From assembly GCA_039545315.1 (NCBI GenBank), contig BCIM01000010.1, positions 733,640 through 797,639 on the forward strand: DNA of 64,000 bases. The letters run 5' to 3'. The stretch comes from Kondoa malvinella. Taxonomy: Eukaryota > Basidiomycota > Agaricostilbomycetes > Agaricostilbales > Kondoaceae. Below, piece by piece: positions 40,851 through 53,200 of the stretch (positions are counted from its first letter, which is position 1; every line of letters starts with the position of its first letter). The notes beneath the pieces were generated by a model that was not told the DNA's origin, made no database searches, and saw nothing but the letters and a program-made list of their open reading frames with translations. The translations under genes were made by a program, and so were the position numbers.

Positions 40851-41640
40851 TCAGATGGTGGAGCAGTAAGGTATACAGAGCAGGACAAGAGCTGCGCAGA
40901 GGAGAAAGCCAGCCGCAACAGAGCGTCGGGAATGCAATCCGGAGGTCGCTGTCAGCAATCTATGAGAGATGACGCGCGCTCTTGACCGATCAGACAATGA
41001 ACGAGACCTGATAGTCTGCACAGGTCAAGGCAGACAGCGAGAATTGGAGCAGCATAGCTAGACGGAACAGGTCCATAAATGCCAATGCAGCGCAGAGAGA
41101 TGCCTAACCAGCAGACCGTTGAGCAGGATGTCGAGCATGCACTGATGTGACCTGTTGGCTTGAGCCAACAGATGCGACTCGTCGCGAGCGGAAGACAATG
41201 CAATAAGACGCATAAAGAGGTTGACAAGTTACGACGTTGTCACAACGCTGATCACAAACGTCGCAAGGCTTCCAGTCGAGCAAGCTAGCATCAGCGCGAG
41301 TTACGTAGCCAGAGGGCAAAGGCGTGCTTGACCCAGCATGTTGAAGCGAGCTTGACGACACAACCGCCGATCAAGGCAGTTCTCGAGGGTATCCACGGCA
41401 TAGGGCATGTCATATGCTGTGGTATACGCTGCGTCAGAGGTATCGGCTTTGCTGCTGCTGCTGTCCGAATTCTAGTCGCGGTTCAGCGTTGAGCAAGCAA
41501 GGTAGTCTTTGCCTAGAGAACAACATCATTTCGCTCTCTATATGTATCACTGGTCTCTGGATCCATTCGCATTACGCATCTCTTGGACATCCGTCCCAGC
41601 CTACTCCGGCAAATCACTTTGTAGCCAAGTCAACTACATG
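40851..41640 (-). CDS. uncharacterised protein with possible C-terminal membrane anchor
   Basis: Weakly supported. One frame reads DAAYTTAYDMPYAVDTLENC. Another, from 41361, reads SSSLQHAGSSTPLPSGYVTR then LLDWKPCDVCDQRCDN, with a CxxCxxxC cluster. The last exon ends RRSVAAGFLLCAALVLLCIP YCSTI-stop at 40851, a typical C-terminal transmembrane segment. Exon joins are not resolved and two genes are possible. Confidence 0.3.
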
Positions 41641-41685
41641 AAATGCACCCTATACACCTCTTGATACATACATTAGCTCCAACTA

Positions 41686-43428
41686 TCAGGGCAGCCATGA
41701 CTCTTTCTCTTCTTCTACGACTCGCTCTTGCGACCGCGGCGATTCGAGCGATCTGTCAAAGTTCACCATCCGTACGTTTGCTGGTTTGTGAGCGTCTGTT
41801 CCTGCGCAGCTCGTCAATGCTGATCAGTTTGAAGAATGAACATGAGCTCACTAGTATGGTTCTGCGACGCTTCTCGTTGCGCCAAAGACCCCGCTTTGCC
41901 CTGATCTTGCTGCCCTTGCAATACTCGATACAGCAGAGTCACACCAACAGCAAATGATATGACTGGATAGATGGACAGCCGAAGCCCGAGGAGTGTGCTG
42001 TTGGCGGAAGTATTGCCAACGTTGCGACCATAGCCTTCGAACCAGCGGCCGACGACAACGCAGAATGCTGCAGCCGCAAACAAGACGAGCAGCATTTCGA
42101 CGATACTGCGCAATATGAATTGCATTATCAGCACAGTAGGGAAGGCTCACATCAACCTGTAGGATTGCCTGAGGTTGCGATCCCTTCGAGCGTGCTGGGT
42201 ATGCGCGTTGGAGCTTGTCAAGCTGCCCAAAGAGTCAATTTGCCGCTTGATGATCATCATGTAGTATATCGAAACGGGAAGGAAAATCTGTTTGCTTCTC
42301 AGAACAATAACATCGCACAAGCGCAATGACTCACGAATGTGACAATCAAGACAAATGCAAAATGCATTTGATAAGCGAATCTGTTGGCCTGGACGTATGT
42401 GTTGAGTACACCGAGGCCGCCGATCGATGGAAGCCAGCGAGCTTTCAGTCAATTATGAGCTGACGTTTGGGTGCTTGGCCCATTGGACGCACGATCAAAC
42501 ACGAAGCCAGCCCCGGCTTGCCAGTCTCTCCCTGACACGGTAAGCACAGCCGCAAAGTCTTCAAAGGCATCCATCCCTTTTGTAAACCAGTAAGTGGAGA
42601 CCACATAAGGTACAGCTGTACCAAAAAAGACGGCGAGGTAGAAGATGCTATTGTCCTTCGGGTGAGCATGGTCTTACATGTGTGTCATGCACGTACATGA
42701 ATGCGCCATTGACCCATACAGCGGTGTGCTTCCTCAAGGAGCCTCTGGTAGCAGTCGATTTCTCCAAAAGCAGGAATATCGAGATGCCATGGATCTCGTT
42801 AGCAACCGCAAGCAAAGCTGTTTCGCATCAGAATTGCTGTTCATGACTTTGACTGCGACTTACTGATGGGCCACTGTAACGGATACAGCCACTGATAGGC
42901 TGACTTTGATCCAATGTCTTTGAATGTTAATGCTGTTAAAGTATTGCTAGGGATGGCGACCAGAGAATAGATCATTGATACCAGGGAGAATATGTTGGTT
43001 GTGTTGGGTGTATAGAAGCCTGATAGCGGATCAGTCGAATCAAATCAAGAAATCAAAAGCACTCACGACCACCCGACGAATTCACCATACGAAAGAACCA
43101 TAAGGACGAATTGCTCCAACGCAGGTAAAGAGTATAGGTAAAGCAGACAAAGGCCAAAGCCAACAGCACATTGTCAAAGTATATCACCGCGAACCAGGCG
43201 GCGCCGACCGGCTGTTCGAACTTTCAGCGCAGTCCCTGAGTGCGGATGCCAAACGAACAAGGTTGATAAGCTTTTCCACTTCATCTCGACTGTTTCTTTC
43301 GTCAATGTAGGAGTCCAAGCTTGTCGAGGACGTACAAGAAAAAGTATGGGTTCCCCGCTGTCGAAGACGCTTCTACCAGTATCTGCTGCACAGAGTCTTC
43401 GCCAATCATCTTTTCGTCGTTCAGGCAT
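41686..43428 (-). CDS. multi-pass (about 7 TM) membrane protein, receptor-like layout
   Basis: Family not identified. Spliced segments: FAVIYFDNVLLALAFVCFTY (TM1), NIFSLVSMIYSLVAIPSNTL (TM2), FYLAVFFGTAVPYVVSTYWF (TM3), YQMHFAFVLIVTF (TM4), IFLPVSIYYMMIIKRQID (TM5), IVEMLLVLFAAAAFCVVVGR (TM6), LRLSIYPVISFAVGVTLLYR (TM7). An acidic tail ends VVEEEKESWLP-stop at 41686. A basic loop of about 35 residues between TM5 and TM6 (SLTSSNAHTQHARRDRNLRQ) resembles the third cytoplasmic loop of G-protein-coupled receptors. Start MPERRKDDWRRLCAADTG at 43428 is tentative. Seven introns or so. A nutrient or pheromone-type receptor is possible but unproven. Confidence 0.55.
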
Positions 43429-43799
43429 GATACAGGCCGGCAAAAGCATTGTCGATGAAGACTGAAAGTGCTTAGACCTCAATAAAGCGATCATATCGGC
43501 GTTTGAGATTCCACGTGTTGTCGCTCGCTCGGGGCGCTAAGCAAAGTACAGATCAAAGGAAAGAAGATTATTGAAGCCAATATTTCCACGCAAACGCAAG
43601 ACCGTGGATGATAGACAAGAGAGAGTGCTTGCAGATTACTACGGAGATGAACATCGAGAGCAGGCTATCGCACACAGAGGTACTTGGTACACGTGCTCAT
43701 CGTGATTTTCAATCGAACCCCTTGGCGCATGGCACTTTAGAGAAACGGCGGTTGGGACCTGCGCGACTGCCATTAAGCGAGCTTGCCACCTGGACGTTC
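43429..43799. other. intergenic stretch with a CACGTG element
   Basis: Lies upstream of the 7-TM gene and downstream of the YeeE-type gene. It contains CACGTG at 43512-43517, the core bound by bHLH factors such as Cbf1. No gene seen. Confidence 0.35.
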
Positions 43800-44954
43800 T
43801 CATATGAGCCCATGCCGATCCTTGTTGCTGCTTAAGAGCATACCTATGGCCATTGCAAAGAGCCATGATCCCAGTTGGAGTGCAGTATCGAATGAGCTGT
43901 TGACGATTGAATTACCCAGACCGACGGCAACCGGACCTGGGCAACTGCCGCAGAGTTATATGAGCAAAATAACAGTGATGCAAGTTCGGACACCTTACAC
44001 TCCTGACAGTCCCCAGCCTATCCCGAAGACGACGGCACCCAATACCAGGCGGCTCGTGATGTTCTTAGAAGTTGATGATGCTGGTATAGTACGCTTCCCT
44101 CCATTGATCGGCTGCGCAGCGTCGCCCGATGTTGACAATGTGAGCAGCGTAAGCAGAGGCAGAGCTCCAACTGCTAGGAAAGCCAAAGACGGATCGAATG
44201 CTTTCGATAGAGGAGTGACCAGGAAGTTGCGGACTCGGTAGGGATCGTAGAGGTTTGATAGCAGAAGAGCGAGACCGAATGAGAAGGAGGTGCAGAATGA
44301 TGCTAACAATCGCCTTGAGATTGCCTAGAACAATTGATGGTCAACGCTGGCATTGGCGTCACATCGTCCGAAAGATATACCTGGCGCCCAAGCACGTACA
44401 CAGCCAGAGGCAAAGCTTGTGCGAAGATCAGGTTCGTGTCGCTTGACTGCAGCGTCCACTCCAAGCTGCGACTGGAAGCAAGAATGGGACCATTCTTCAA
44501 GCTGGCTGTTGCCATTGCCACGCAGAAGAAGGTGCCTGTCGCTACGATAGAGCGCAGACTTCCGCGAGACACCCCAGACAGCATATGACCTGTAGTATAA
44601 AGGTGAGCTTGGTCGATGGCCTGCTACCAGATGCTTACCGCTAGTACAACCATTCTGCAGCTTTGAGCCAAGTCCAACAAGGAGACCAGAGAGCAAGAAG
44701 ACGGGATCCAGAGCTTTTCCGCTGCTTGACGGGAGCATTGGCGTCGAGCGACCCAATAGAGCTCCAAGGCATCCAGCACCTATCAGTCCAGCTGTTCCCA
44801 TCAGAGCTTCATTGCTGTAGTCTCTCTTGAACGTCCGATGAACAAATCCAGAACAGCCGAGTACGCTGCCATTGTAGACTGCCAGGGCATGCACAGACAG
44901 TGCGAGACCAACGCCGCCAACGAATGATGCTGTTGGTGTTGCAGGGCTGCTCAT
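43800..44954 (-). CDS. YeeE/YedE-family membrane protein (thiosulfate/sulfur-compound transport type)
   Basis: Integral membrane protein of the family that includes the thiosulfate transporter TsuA. Two internally related halves show the diagnostic cysteine motifs. In the first half are YNGSVLGCSGFVHR and KLQNGCTSGHMLSGVSRGSL (the NGCTSGH block, joined over an intron about 44592-44637). In the second half is VVFGIGWGLSGVCPGP, joined over an intron near 43950-43995 into VAVGLGNS-like sequence. The protein ends AIGMLLSSNKDRHGLI-stop at 43800. Start chosen at 44954 (MSSPATPTASFVGGVGLALS). An in-frame ATG at 45077 would add 41 residues, but it overlaps the stop of the ABC transporter gene. Confidence 0.83.
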
Positions 44955-45076
44955 ATCTACACTACGAGACACTAAGAAGAGCGAGCGGTGGATCGACGTC
45001 AAGCCTGTCCGACTATTGTTGAAGTCGGAAGGATGATCGGGATGATCGCTCGTATGCGTACTGCAGCTACAAGACA

Positions 45077-47951
45077 TTACTCGGCACTCTCTGCACCCTC
45101 TTGAGGTCGAGGCGCTGGTTTGCTTCGAAGCAGCTGCGTGCGAACCATTCTGATGCCGACCCGCATTAGCGAATGCTGGGCAGACGATAGTCTAACTTAC
45201 GCGCTGAACCTGGTTCCCTCCATCGATAGCTCTTCGAAAGTCCCTTCTTCAGAAAGCCTGCCATTCTCGAGCCTAAGAAACAATGATCAGCATACATTTA
45301 ATTTATTGCTTCTCTCTGCTCACAGCACAATCTTGTCTGCTGTCTTCAATGTCGAGAGTCTATGGGCGACGAGAATAGTCGTTAGACCGTGTTGCTGAGT
45401 GACATTGACGATAGCCTCGTTTACTGGGAAAAAATCAGCTCGCGGCTTGAACACGACTCAAAAACACACCTAGTGCTTCTGCAGCAGAGTCAAGAGCTGA
45501 AGTAGCTCTATAGTGCGCTATAAGCAGGCATCCGCTCCTCTGGCATGTTCCTTACTCGTCTAATATGAGGATCTTGGGCTTTTTGAGCAATGCTCTCGCA
45601 ATAGCTATGCGTTGGCGCTAAATCCACATCTTCAGCGTTGGATCACAAACGAGCAACTTTACCGACCTGACCACCGCTAAGCGTCCGACCGCGAGCACCG
45701 ACTTGCGTCTGAAAGCCCTGAGGCATGCGCTGAATGAACTCAAGGCAATTTGCAGCCTTTGCTGCTTCTCTGATCTCGGTGTAGGTCGCTTCTGGATAAG
45801 CATAGGCGATATTTTCGCTTATCTGTAGATCAAGTTGAGACACAGAGCTGACCCTATTGACAAGCGACATACACTCATCTGGAAGAGAATTGGCTCTTGA
45901 TCGACAACAGCCACTCTTTCTCGCCAAGACTCGGGAGACAGATCTTTGAGTGGTTCTTCGCCGTACATGACTTTGCCGCCAGCAGCAGGGTCATAATAGC
46001 GAAGCAGAAGAGCGGTTATTGTGGATTTGCCTGACCCAGATTCGCCAGATATAGCAATAGATGTCCCTGGCTGGATTGTGAGTGAGAAATCCTTCAGAAC
46101 TAGCTGATCAGGCCGCGTCGGGTAAGCGAAAGAGACGCGATCTGTTGGTCTCATCAGCACATCGAGAGTTGATTGTGAAAAGGACTCGCCAAAGACAATG
46201 GGCTTGACAGGTTCGCTAGCTTGCAATCGTCTGCCTTGTCCGATTACCACAGATTTCTATCGAAACTTTTAATGCTTGCCCCAATCTCGCAGAAGGAGTA
46301 TGCGTACAGGTTGAGCATCAAGAAGCTCGAATAGCCGACCAGATGCTCCCAAGCCTCTCATAACGGAGGAGTAGAAGGAACTAAGAGCTGATACCGAGTG
46401 ACGATCAGAGAGAGTCAGACTAGATGAATGAAAGGCTTACAGACTAGACTTCGCCCCACGCTGCGTAACATTCAGCAAGGACAATCAATGTCTGATGGGA
46501 CCGGCTCACTAGACGGTATACAGCAACAGACTACTCAGCTGCCCAACCGTGAGAATTCCCTTTGAGACGAGACTTCCGCCTAGATTCATGTGATTAGATC
46601 TTGACACGTTCAGAGTAAAGAGGCTTGCCGTAGCTCAGGAGCGCTATCAGAGTGATGTTGCCGGTCAGACCCATACTTCCGAAGAAGAAGCCCTAAAAGC
46701 ATAGACATGAGCGACTCGTCGACCTTTTGCAATGCAACACCAACCGTCGCAAACGCTTCTTTCCGATACAACTCAAACACCTTCTCTATCCGATCTTTGT
46801 AGTTGCGCGTCTCCAGAGGTACTCCATTGAAAGCATGTATAGTCTTGATGGCGCCCAGTTTCTCTTCGGCTAGCGATATAGAAGAAGCGACTGCTCTTTG
46901 TGTTCTTTGTGATAGTTTGCGGACGTAGCGGCCATAATAGACAGCTCCTAGTGCTGTTGGTGGGACAATAAAGATGACTACTGCCGTGAGCTTGACCGAT
47001 ACTGCTTTTACTCAGACTAGATCATGAGGACATGTAGACAGAATGACATACTCCACATCATCAAGCTGACGCCAACGAGAGTAGTGAACACTGCCCTGTG
47101 AGTCATACGAAACATATCAGTCGATATTCGACACAATGCTTGGATACTCACAACAGTCCTTCACTAAGCTCCTTCGTTATGCTATCTCCCACTATCGACG
47201 CATCCGATCCCAGACGAGATATGATATCGCCGCTAGACTTGACGCCCCTTCCCTCATCGGTCGCAGCAGTAGCAGAAGACTTGAGCTCTTGTCGTGTCTG
47301 TTGCGCTTCCTCTACTTGTTTCTGGCTCGTAGCTTCAATCTCTTTCCTCCTCTCTGCTATCTCTTCAGGTGATAGACCAGCAGTCTCTTGCGCAGCCAAA
47401 GCTTGGGTATTGTCTGAAGGTGGTTTATAACCTTGCATATCGAACCAAGTCGCATCTTGTCTGAGCACGTTGGCAAACGCTTGTTTCCGCACATCTTGTA
47501 CGATCCTTTGTCCACTGATGCGCATGATGATAACTCGACCGGTGTTCGCTACTGCTCCACAAGCGAATACAAGAAGCAGTAACCCAGCAGCAGTCGGTAG
47601 CGATACAGGTAGAGTACTTTGCTCTGGATTGGTGAACAAGTCGAGGACCTTTCCTAGCGTCAACGGGACAGAGAGTGTAACACCAGCCGAGACGAAGAGC
47701 AATCCTATGCCGATCGATAATCGTTTGCGCTCAGGTCTGGCCAGTTGAAACAAGCGCTTGACTTCGTCCAGAGTGCTCGTGCTTGAATTTGATTTCTCAT
47801 CTTTGGCCAAAGCAGCAGCTGCTTGAGTGGATTGGAAGCGGTGGGCGCTGAGGGAATAAATATCGATTGCTCGAGGTATACATCGCTTATTGGGCAAGCT
47901 AGCAGGCCGCAGGTATACTCCACAGCGAGGTAGCCATGATCTTAGGATCAT
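45077..47951 (-). CDS. MDL1: mitochondrial ABC half-transporter, Mdl1/ABCB10 type
   Basis: ATP-driven exporter of the inner mitochondrial membrane (peptides or related cargo). Start at 47951: MILRSWLPRCGVYLRPASLP, an Arg-rich presequence, preferred to an upstream in-frame ATG. The membrane domain contains GIGLLFVSAGVTLSVPLTLG and AAGLLLLVFACGAVANTGRV, then VFACGAV...RISGQRIVQDVRKQAF. An insert of about 60 Glu/Gln/Lys-rich residues (about 47270-47430) sits after DATWFDMQGYKPPSDNTQAL. The ATPase part has Walker A SGESGSGKSTI (about 46025-46055), signature RTLSGGQ (about 45668-45690) and switch AHRLSTLKTADKIV (about 45325-45370). Ends QEGAESAE-stop at 45077. Confidence 0.88.
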
Positions 47952-48076
47952 TAGCTCTGTCCGCGAAAGCAGTCTGGTATCTTTGGGTGGTCGAGTCTGA
48001 TCAAACAGAATGAAAGTGGAGGTGATACAAGTGGTAACGTCCAGCGATCCCTTGCTTTCCCACCCGATAATGACGC

Positions 48077-49134
48077 TCAAGCTTGAACGCGCACTTCAGC
48101 AACGTTTGGCTGAAGGATAGCTTTGACCGGAGCAAAGTCAATCTTCTTCTTGCTGAAGTAGTCGCCTTTGGGGCTCTCCATGTAGCTTGGTGGAGTGCCG
48201 TATAGAGGTAGGGAAGGCAAGGAAAGCGAAGAAGAAGATGAGCGCGAAGAAGAGCGAGAGCTGGAAGCTGAACTGCATGAAGCGGTATGGCCAATGAAGA
48301 TATCTTCAGTATCAGGGATAGCAGAGTTCTTCTTGTGACGGTGAGGCGTGTAGACAAGCCGCCATTTGTACCTGTACAAAGGTCAGAAGGTCAATGTCAG
48401 AATCAAGAGGGGCCTCACTGAGCAGGTCTGTCTTCAGCGCGATGGAACCAGCCTTCTTTAGTAATGGAAGCATGAGCATGACCTTCCTTCTTGACGAAAG
48501 TCATATGATTGTCCTCCATGCTGCAAAGATCCATTTAGACTCGCTCAGGAGCATTCCGATCGGACTCACGATCTAGCCAAGACCTTCTTGTGCATCTTGA
48601 TTTCAATGAGCTTCTGAGCAGCAATGTTCATGAACAAGCCAGAGTGATCAGCCATCCATAAAATCTCAAGTTTGCTAGAATCAAAATGTTAGGCGAGATC
48701 CTAGCTGTTGCCAACGATAGGCAGACTTACTATTTTCCAGCTTGAAAGAGAGCTGGGGCGAGCTCCTTGAGTTCAAAGACAGAAGCCTTGGAAGGGGCTG
48801 TGCTTTGAAATTCAAGCGTGAATCCGCAATTCTGGGGGATAAACCTTCCCGGCATAGCTTCCTGGCTCTTATAAGACGGTACGATGTCTTCAGGGGCGAC
48901 TTCGGGTCCCTTCAGATCAAGTAGGACGAAATGAGGGTTGGGCGGAAGAGTGGCATAGCCGTTCGAGGCCCAGTCGTGGATTGAGGATTGAGAGGAGGAG
49001 TTTCGGCGAAAGGTAGGAAACTTGCTCATGAAGCTAGAATGAGTTTGAACGGGCGATGGGACCTTGCCGGCAAAGTCGTCGTCGTTGAGGGAAAGCTTAG
49101 GGATTAAAACTGGGCGAGCAGAGTTGGCAGGCAT
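48077..49134 (-). CDS. hypothetical protein, Ser-rich C-terminus
   Basis: Start ATG at 49134: MPANSARPVLIPKLSLNDDD, FRRNSSSQSSIHDWASNGYA, PEDIVPSYKSQEAMPGRFIP, then FELKELAPALFQAGK. An intron leads to LEILWMADHSGLFMNIAAQK and LIEIKMHKKVLA, then MEDNHMTFVKKEGHAHASIT and KEGWFHRAED. The last exon has YKWRLVYTPHRHKKNSAIPD, a run of serines, and FSKKKIDFAPVKAILQPNVA-EVRVQA-stop. About 280 residues, cytosolic. The central part has beta-strand character. Not recognised. Confidence 0.6.
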
Positions 49135-49439
49135 GATGAATGAAAGTAATAAGTTGTATTGGATGAGACCAGCTCAAGAGAAGAAAGACAGAAAGAGAAG
49201 AGAAGAGAGGAGAGATGATCACGGATGGGAAAGAAGAAGAGCAAGAGAGAGAGGCGCGCCTTTTTGACCGGTAAAGCAGGCGATGCTAGCATTGCCTGGC
49301 TGCTGACTTGGCTCAATCAAGGCGTATTCTGGCTTGGACAAGCAATAGTAGGATACGGCTGGCTACGGCTGACATCTGGGTGTAAAGCAATGACACGGTA
49401 TCGCGGTTGGAAGCAAGAGACCAACTTGACGATAATGCG
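49135..49439. other. divergent promoter region between 48077-49134 gene and SEC5
   Basis: A 305-bp spacer containing a purine-rich tract (about 49175-49260, AAGAGA/GAGAGG type). No gene seen. It is the shared upstream region of two divergently transcribed genes. Confidence 0.5.
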
Positions 49440-52400
49440 ATGAGCAGCTCCAATAGCAGACGCAAAGGCAGCGGCACGGCCTTTCGTCTAGGTGCAGACA
49501 AGGATGAAAGTGACTGCCCCTCTCTCTTGCTGTTCAGACGAAATTCCCCGTGTTGACATTCAATTTCATGCGATAGTCCTCAAGGCGTATCAGCTGTCAA
49601 GCCTGTCTCCTACGCACTGGGAAGTCCACGATACAGACGATACAGGTCTATCGTCTAGAGAGAGCGTGAGCACGTCTGTCTCGGGCAAGGGCGATGAACC
49701 AGATGCCTTGAGTCTGAGGAAGGGTGGAACTTTGGCGTGAGCTATTCTGCGAAGAGAACATCTGCAGCTGGTACTTAAAATCTATACAGTAATCTGCCTC
49801 ACTTGCCTGCGGAGCTCAAGCCAGCCATTATGCTGCATTCCAAGACGTTCGACCCAAAGATGTATCTGGCTACTGTGCATCCTTTAGCTACTTTCAAGGA
49901 TCTGAGCGTCGGAAGAGAGCGTCTGAAAGGTAGGCTGGTTGCCCTAGTATTCAAATGACTGCTTATGCTCGAGGCAAGACTCGTTGGAGCAACGATCAGA
50001 AGCGCTCAAGGTCCTTGTCGAAGCGGAGTTCGACCGCTTTGTAGCGATCAAGGCTGCTACTAGCTGTAAGTACCTCTAAATCTCTTGCATACTACATTGA
50101 CATAGGCCCTAGCTGTCTTTGAGGAGATGAAAGAAGGTCCTCTAGCCGATGATTCTGATTACGGAGTAAAGGAGCTGAAAGATACGCTCAAGTGTATGCT
50201 GATCTATCTCCTTCTCCTTCGTTCACTGATAGTCCATGCAGCTGCCAGTACCAAAGCAGACCGAGTGTACACGCCTATTCTGGACGCAAGGCAGAAAGCA
50301 GACCGTCTGCGATCCAGTTTGAGCATCTTTGAACGCAGCAAATCCTTCTTCAACTTACCTGGTGTACTACTAGAGGCGATCGAAGCGGTGCGTTGCTCAC
50401 AAATGTCGTTGCTCGTGGGTACTGATGAGCAATCCTGCACAGGGTAAGTACGATACGGCTTTGCTGGCTTACAAAAAGGGCAAGTACATCATGGACGCTC
50501 CTCCTTCTCAATTGCTGGCTCGTACACCTGGTGCGGAGATCAGTCCAGCACAGGAGCAACAAATGCGGCGAATCTACAACAAGGTAAAGCTATCTCGGGG
50601 AAACAGGAGCATGTCTGAGTTGCTAAACAGGTCTGGAAACAAGTCGAGCATATCATTGCAGACTTGAAAGTTACTCTCGGCAAACAATTACGAGACCCGC
50701 GAAGAAGCGTAGAAGAGGTAGAAAAGACTATTCAGTAAGCTTGTTCGTTGCAGCGTCCCGGTTATTGCTGATTCGAAGCAGAATATTGCTCGAGCTAGAT
50801 CCAGCAGATGATCCAGTTTGGATTTTCCTCGATACCGAACATGCTCGAATCATGGATCGTTTGAGTACTAGCTATACTACCCTAAGAAGCCAGTATCAAG
50901 GTCAGAGTCCCTCATATACTGATTGCAGCATGCTGATTTTGTCTACAGCCGTAGTTAAAGCGGACTCTGCGCCTCTGGAAGAAACTCCTCTAGCTCTGGA
51001 CATTAAAGCCTGCTTATCGGTAGTAGAAACAGCCGATGCGGAGATCTATCTTGGTATGTTCCTTAGCCCTGGTCGCAAGCATAATCTGACTTAAAGTAGA
51101 ACGAGCAAACGGCGCATCGGGCTGGAAAGCTATTCATGCGCTGGTCAAGGCATTATGCGAGACTTTGCTATCCTCCTTGCCAAAGTTTTGGTCAGTCGGC
51201 AAAGCGTATATGGCAGGGAAGTACAAGAAAGTATGCTGAGTCCTAAAGTGGCTGGGGTGAGCTGATCGTTTTTAGGCTTCTGGCAATCAATCGAGTCGGC
51301 GCAACCCAACTCATTGCAAGGGCATGACTACGGAAATCATCACCCACTTCATCACTCTCATCTCCGAATTCTTCAAGCTGTCCTCAGCGCAAACTAGCAG
51401 TCCGGTTCTAGACACTACTGCAGAGGCCCAAATTCCCCACTTTGTCCCGACCAAGAGCAATTCTTTGACTGCTTCGATGTTCCTCCTTCGGCTGCTGGAG
51501 CAGATGAATGATTGCGTCAATGAGCTATCAGGCCTGAGCTTACCTGCTGAAATTGGGTCGAATTTGCATGAGTTATTGACTTGCGCGCGGTGGAAGTTCG
51601 AAAAGACTTTGTGCATCCTCTGGGTTCGAGGTACAGTCGATGCCAACATACCAATTGGATGCTGATGCTCAAGTTTCTGTAGACGCAAAACTATTTTACC
51701 GTCTAGAAAATTGGCAGCTGGATCCGAATGAACCTTTCGTTACGCTGTATGTACGCAAGTCGGGCACATTTCAGAGAGCAATCGCAAAGGTCGCATATCG
51801 GATCGCTGGAGGAAGCGAAGATCGGGCTGCTGCTGCCTTCGCCCCGCCAAAGAGTTCCGGCGCGAGGAACAAGATTGGACAGTCTGACGTAAATGCTAAG
51901 CGCTACCAGTTGATACTTTGCTGACTATCGGAAGCAGGCACTGCAACCTCAATTCCTCGACCGGATCCGTTCTGCTTTCTTGGATGCACTTTATGCATTT
52001 CTTGATGGCTTGGTCCACGTCGCTTTTTCCCCACCAATGTCTCTCAGCGACACAGAAGATAGCGGTAACCTTGCGATTGGCAGTCGTTCCAGTAAATCTT
52101 ACGAGATAGACAATGTTGTGAGTTGATCACGTGTTCGATGATCTGTCTGATCTTGGTCTTTAGGACAACCGAATCATGCTCACCGTTAGCAACCTTTCGT
52201 ACCTGCAAACGACAGCTATCGCACGCCTGGTCGAGCAATTTCAGAGCGCTATGAGGATCGATATGGCTAGCGACATCAAGACGCTCAAAGATGTTATCCA
52301 GCAACTTGACAAGATCTTGTTCGACGACTACCTGAAGAGAAAGGCGAAAGAGTTGGCTGCGATACTGCAGCGAGGGATATTGGGCGAAGGCGTCGACTGG

Positions 52401-53019
52401 CACCGAGCACCTAAGCCGACAGGTGAGACCATTGATCTAAAGTATAGATCCGCTTTGATGAGTATTACAGAGGTCCATGGCTATGTATACGAGTGCCTAC
52501 TCTGTCTAGTTCTAACACATGCCCAGATTAGCGCCGTGGCCAAACCGCTCGTCGACCGTACGCTAGCCGCTCTCATCGACGAAGTGTCAACAGAAGCCCT
52601 AGCTTGCTTCCAGCAAGTGCCTATATTCGGACTGGGCGGCATGCTTCAGGTGAGTGCATCGACTTTGGCGAGAGTATATAGCTGAAAGATTCTAGGCCAC
52701 CTTGGAGATTGAATTCTTGCACCAAACTCTATCACATCACGTCTCGCCCGATGCCGATGCTAAGCTACAAGACATCTACAAGACTATATCGCAATCGTAT
52801 CAGCGGCAACCTGCTCGAGGCGAAGATGGTTCCAATGAGCTGAAGCGCGAGCTGGATCAGCTGAAGAAGACGTATGTTGCTTTGTTATTCTTCACTTGCG
52901 TATGCTGACCATACGCTAGCCTGGTCGCGAGTCGACGATCTACAGCTTTGCAGTTCCTCTGCTTTAGAACGCCGAAAACCAGGCCGTCGGCTCCTGCTCC
53001 TGCCCCTGCAGAGGGATAA
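49440..53019 (+). CDS. SEC5: exocyst complex subunit Sec5
   Basis: Tethers secretory vesicles to the plasma membrane as part of the octameric exocyst. Start ATG at 49440: MSSSNSRRKGSGTAFRL. VLKAYQLSSLSPTHWEVHDT then matches the Sec5 N-terminal block. LHSKTFDPKMYLATVHPLAT and FKDLSVGRERLKG follow, then helical-bundle exons RSEALKVLVEAEFDRFVAIK and KSFFNLPGVLLEAIEAGKYD, TALLAYKKGKYIMDAPPS and KQVEHIIADLKVTLGKQL. The C-terminal region has TLEIEFLHQTLSHHVSPDAD and ELDQLKKTLVASRRSTALQF-LCFR, ending in a Pro/Ala tail (PSAPAPAPAEG-stop). About 13 exons. Confidence 0.87.
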
Positions 53020-53200
53020 GAGGCAGAGGGCAAGCTTGGATCACTTGTATTACCTGTAATAACAACCCCTTGTACACACATTCGCATCATGCATGAAACT
53101 CTCCGACGTCTCAAAACACATGTTGATGTTTCTCTGAACCTCCAACGAGCAGTGCTCTGTCTTCCTAGTCAAATACACAGACACAGTACTACTGATCGAG

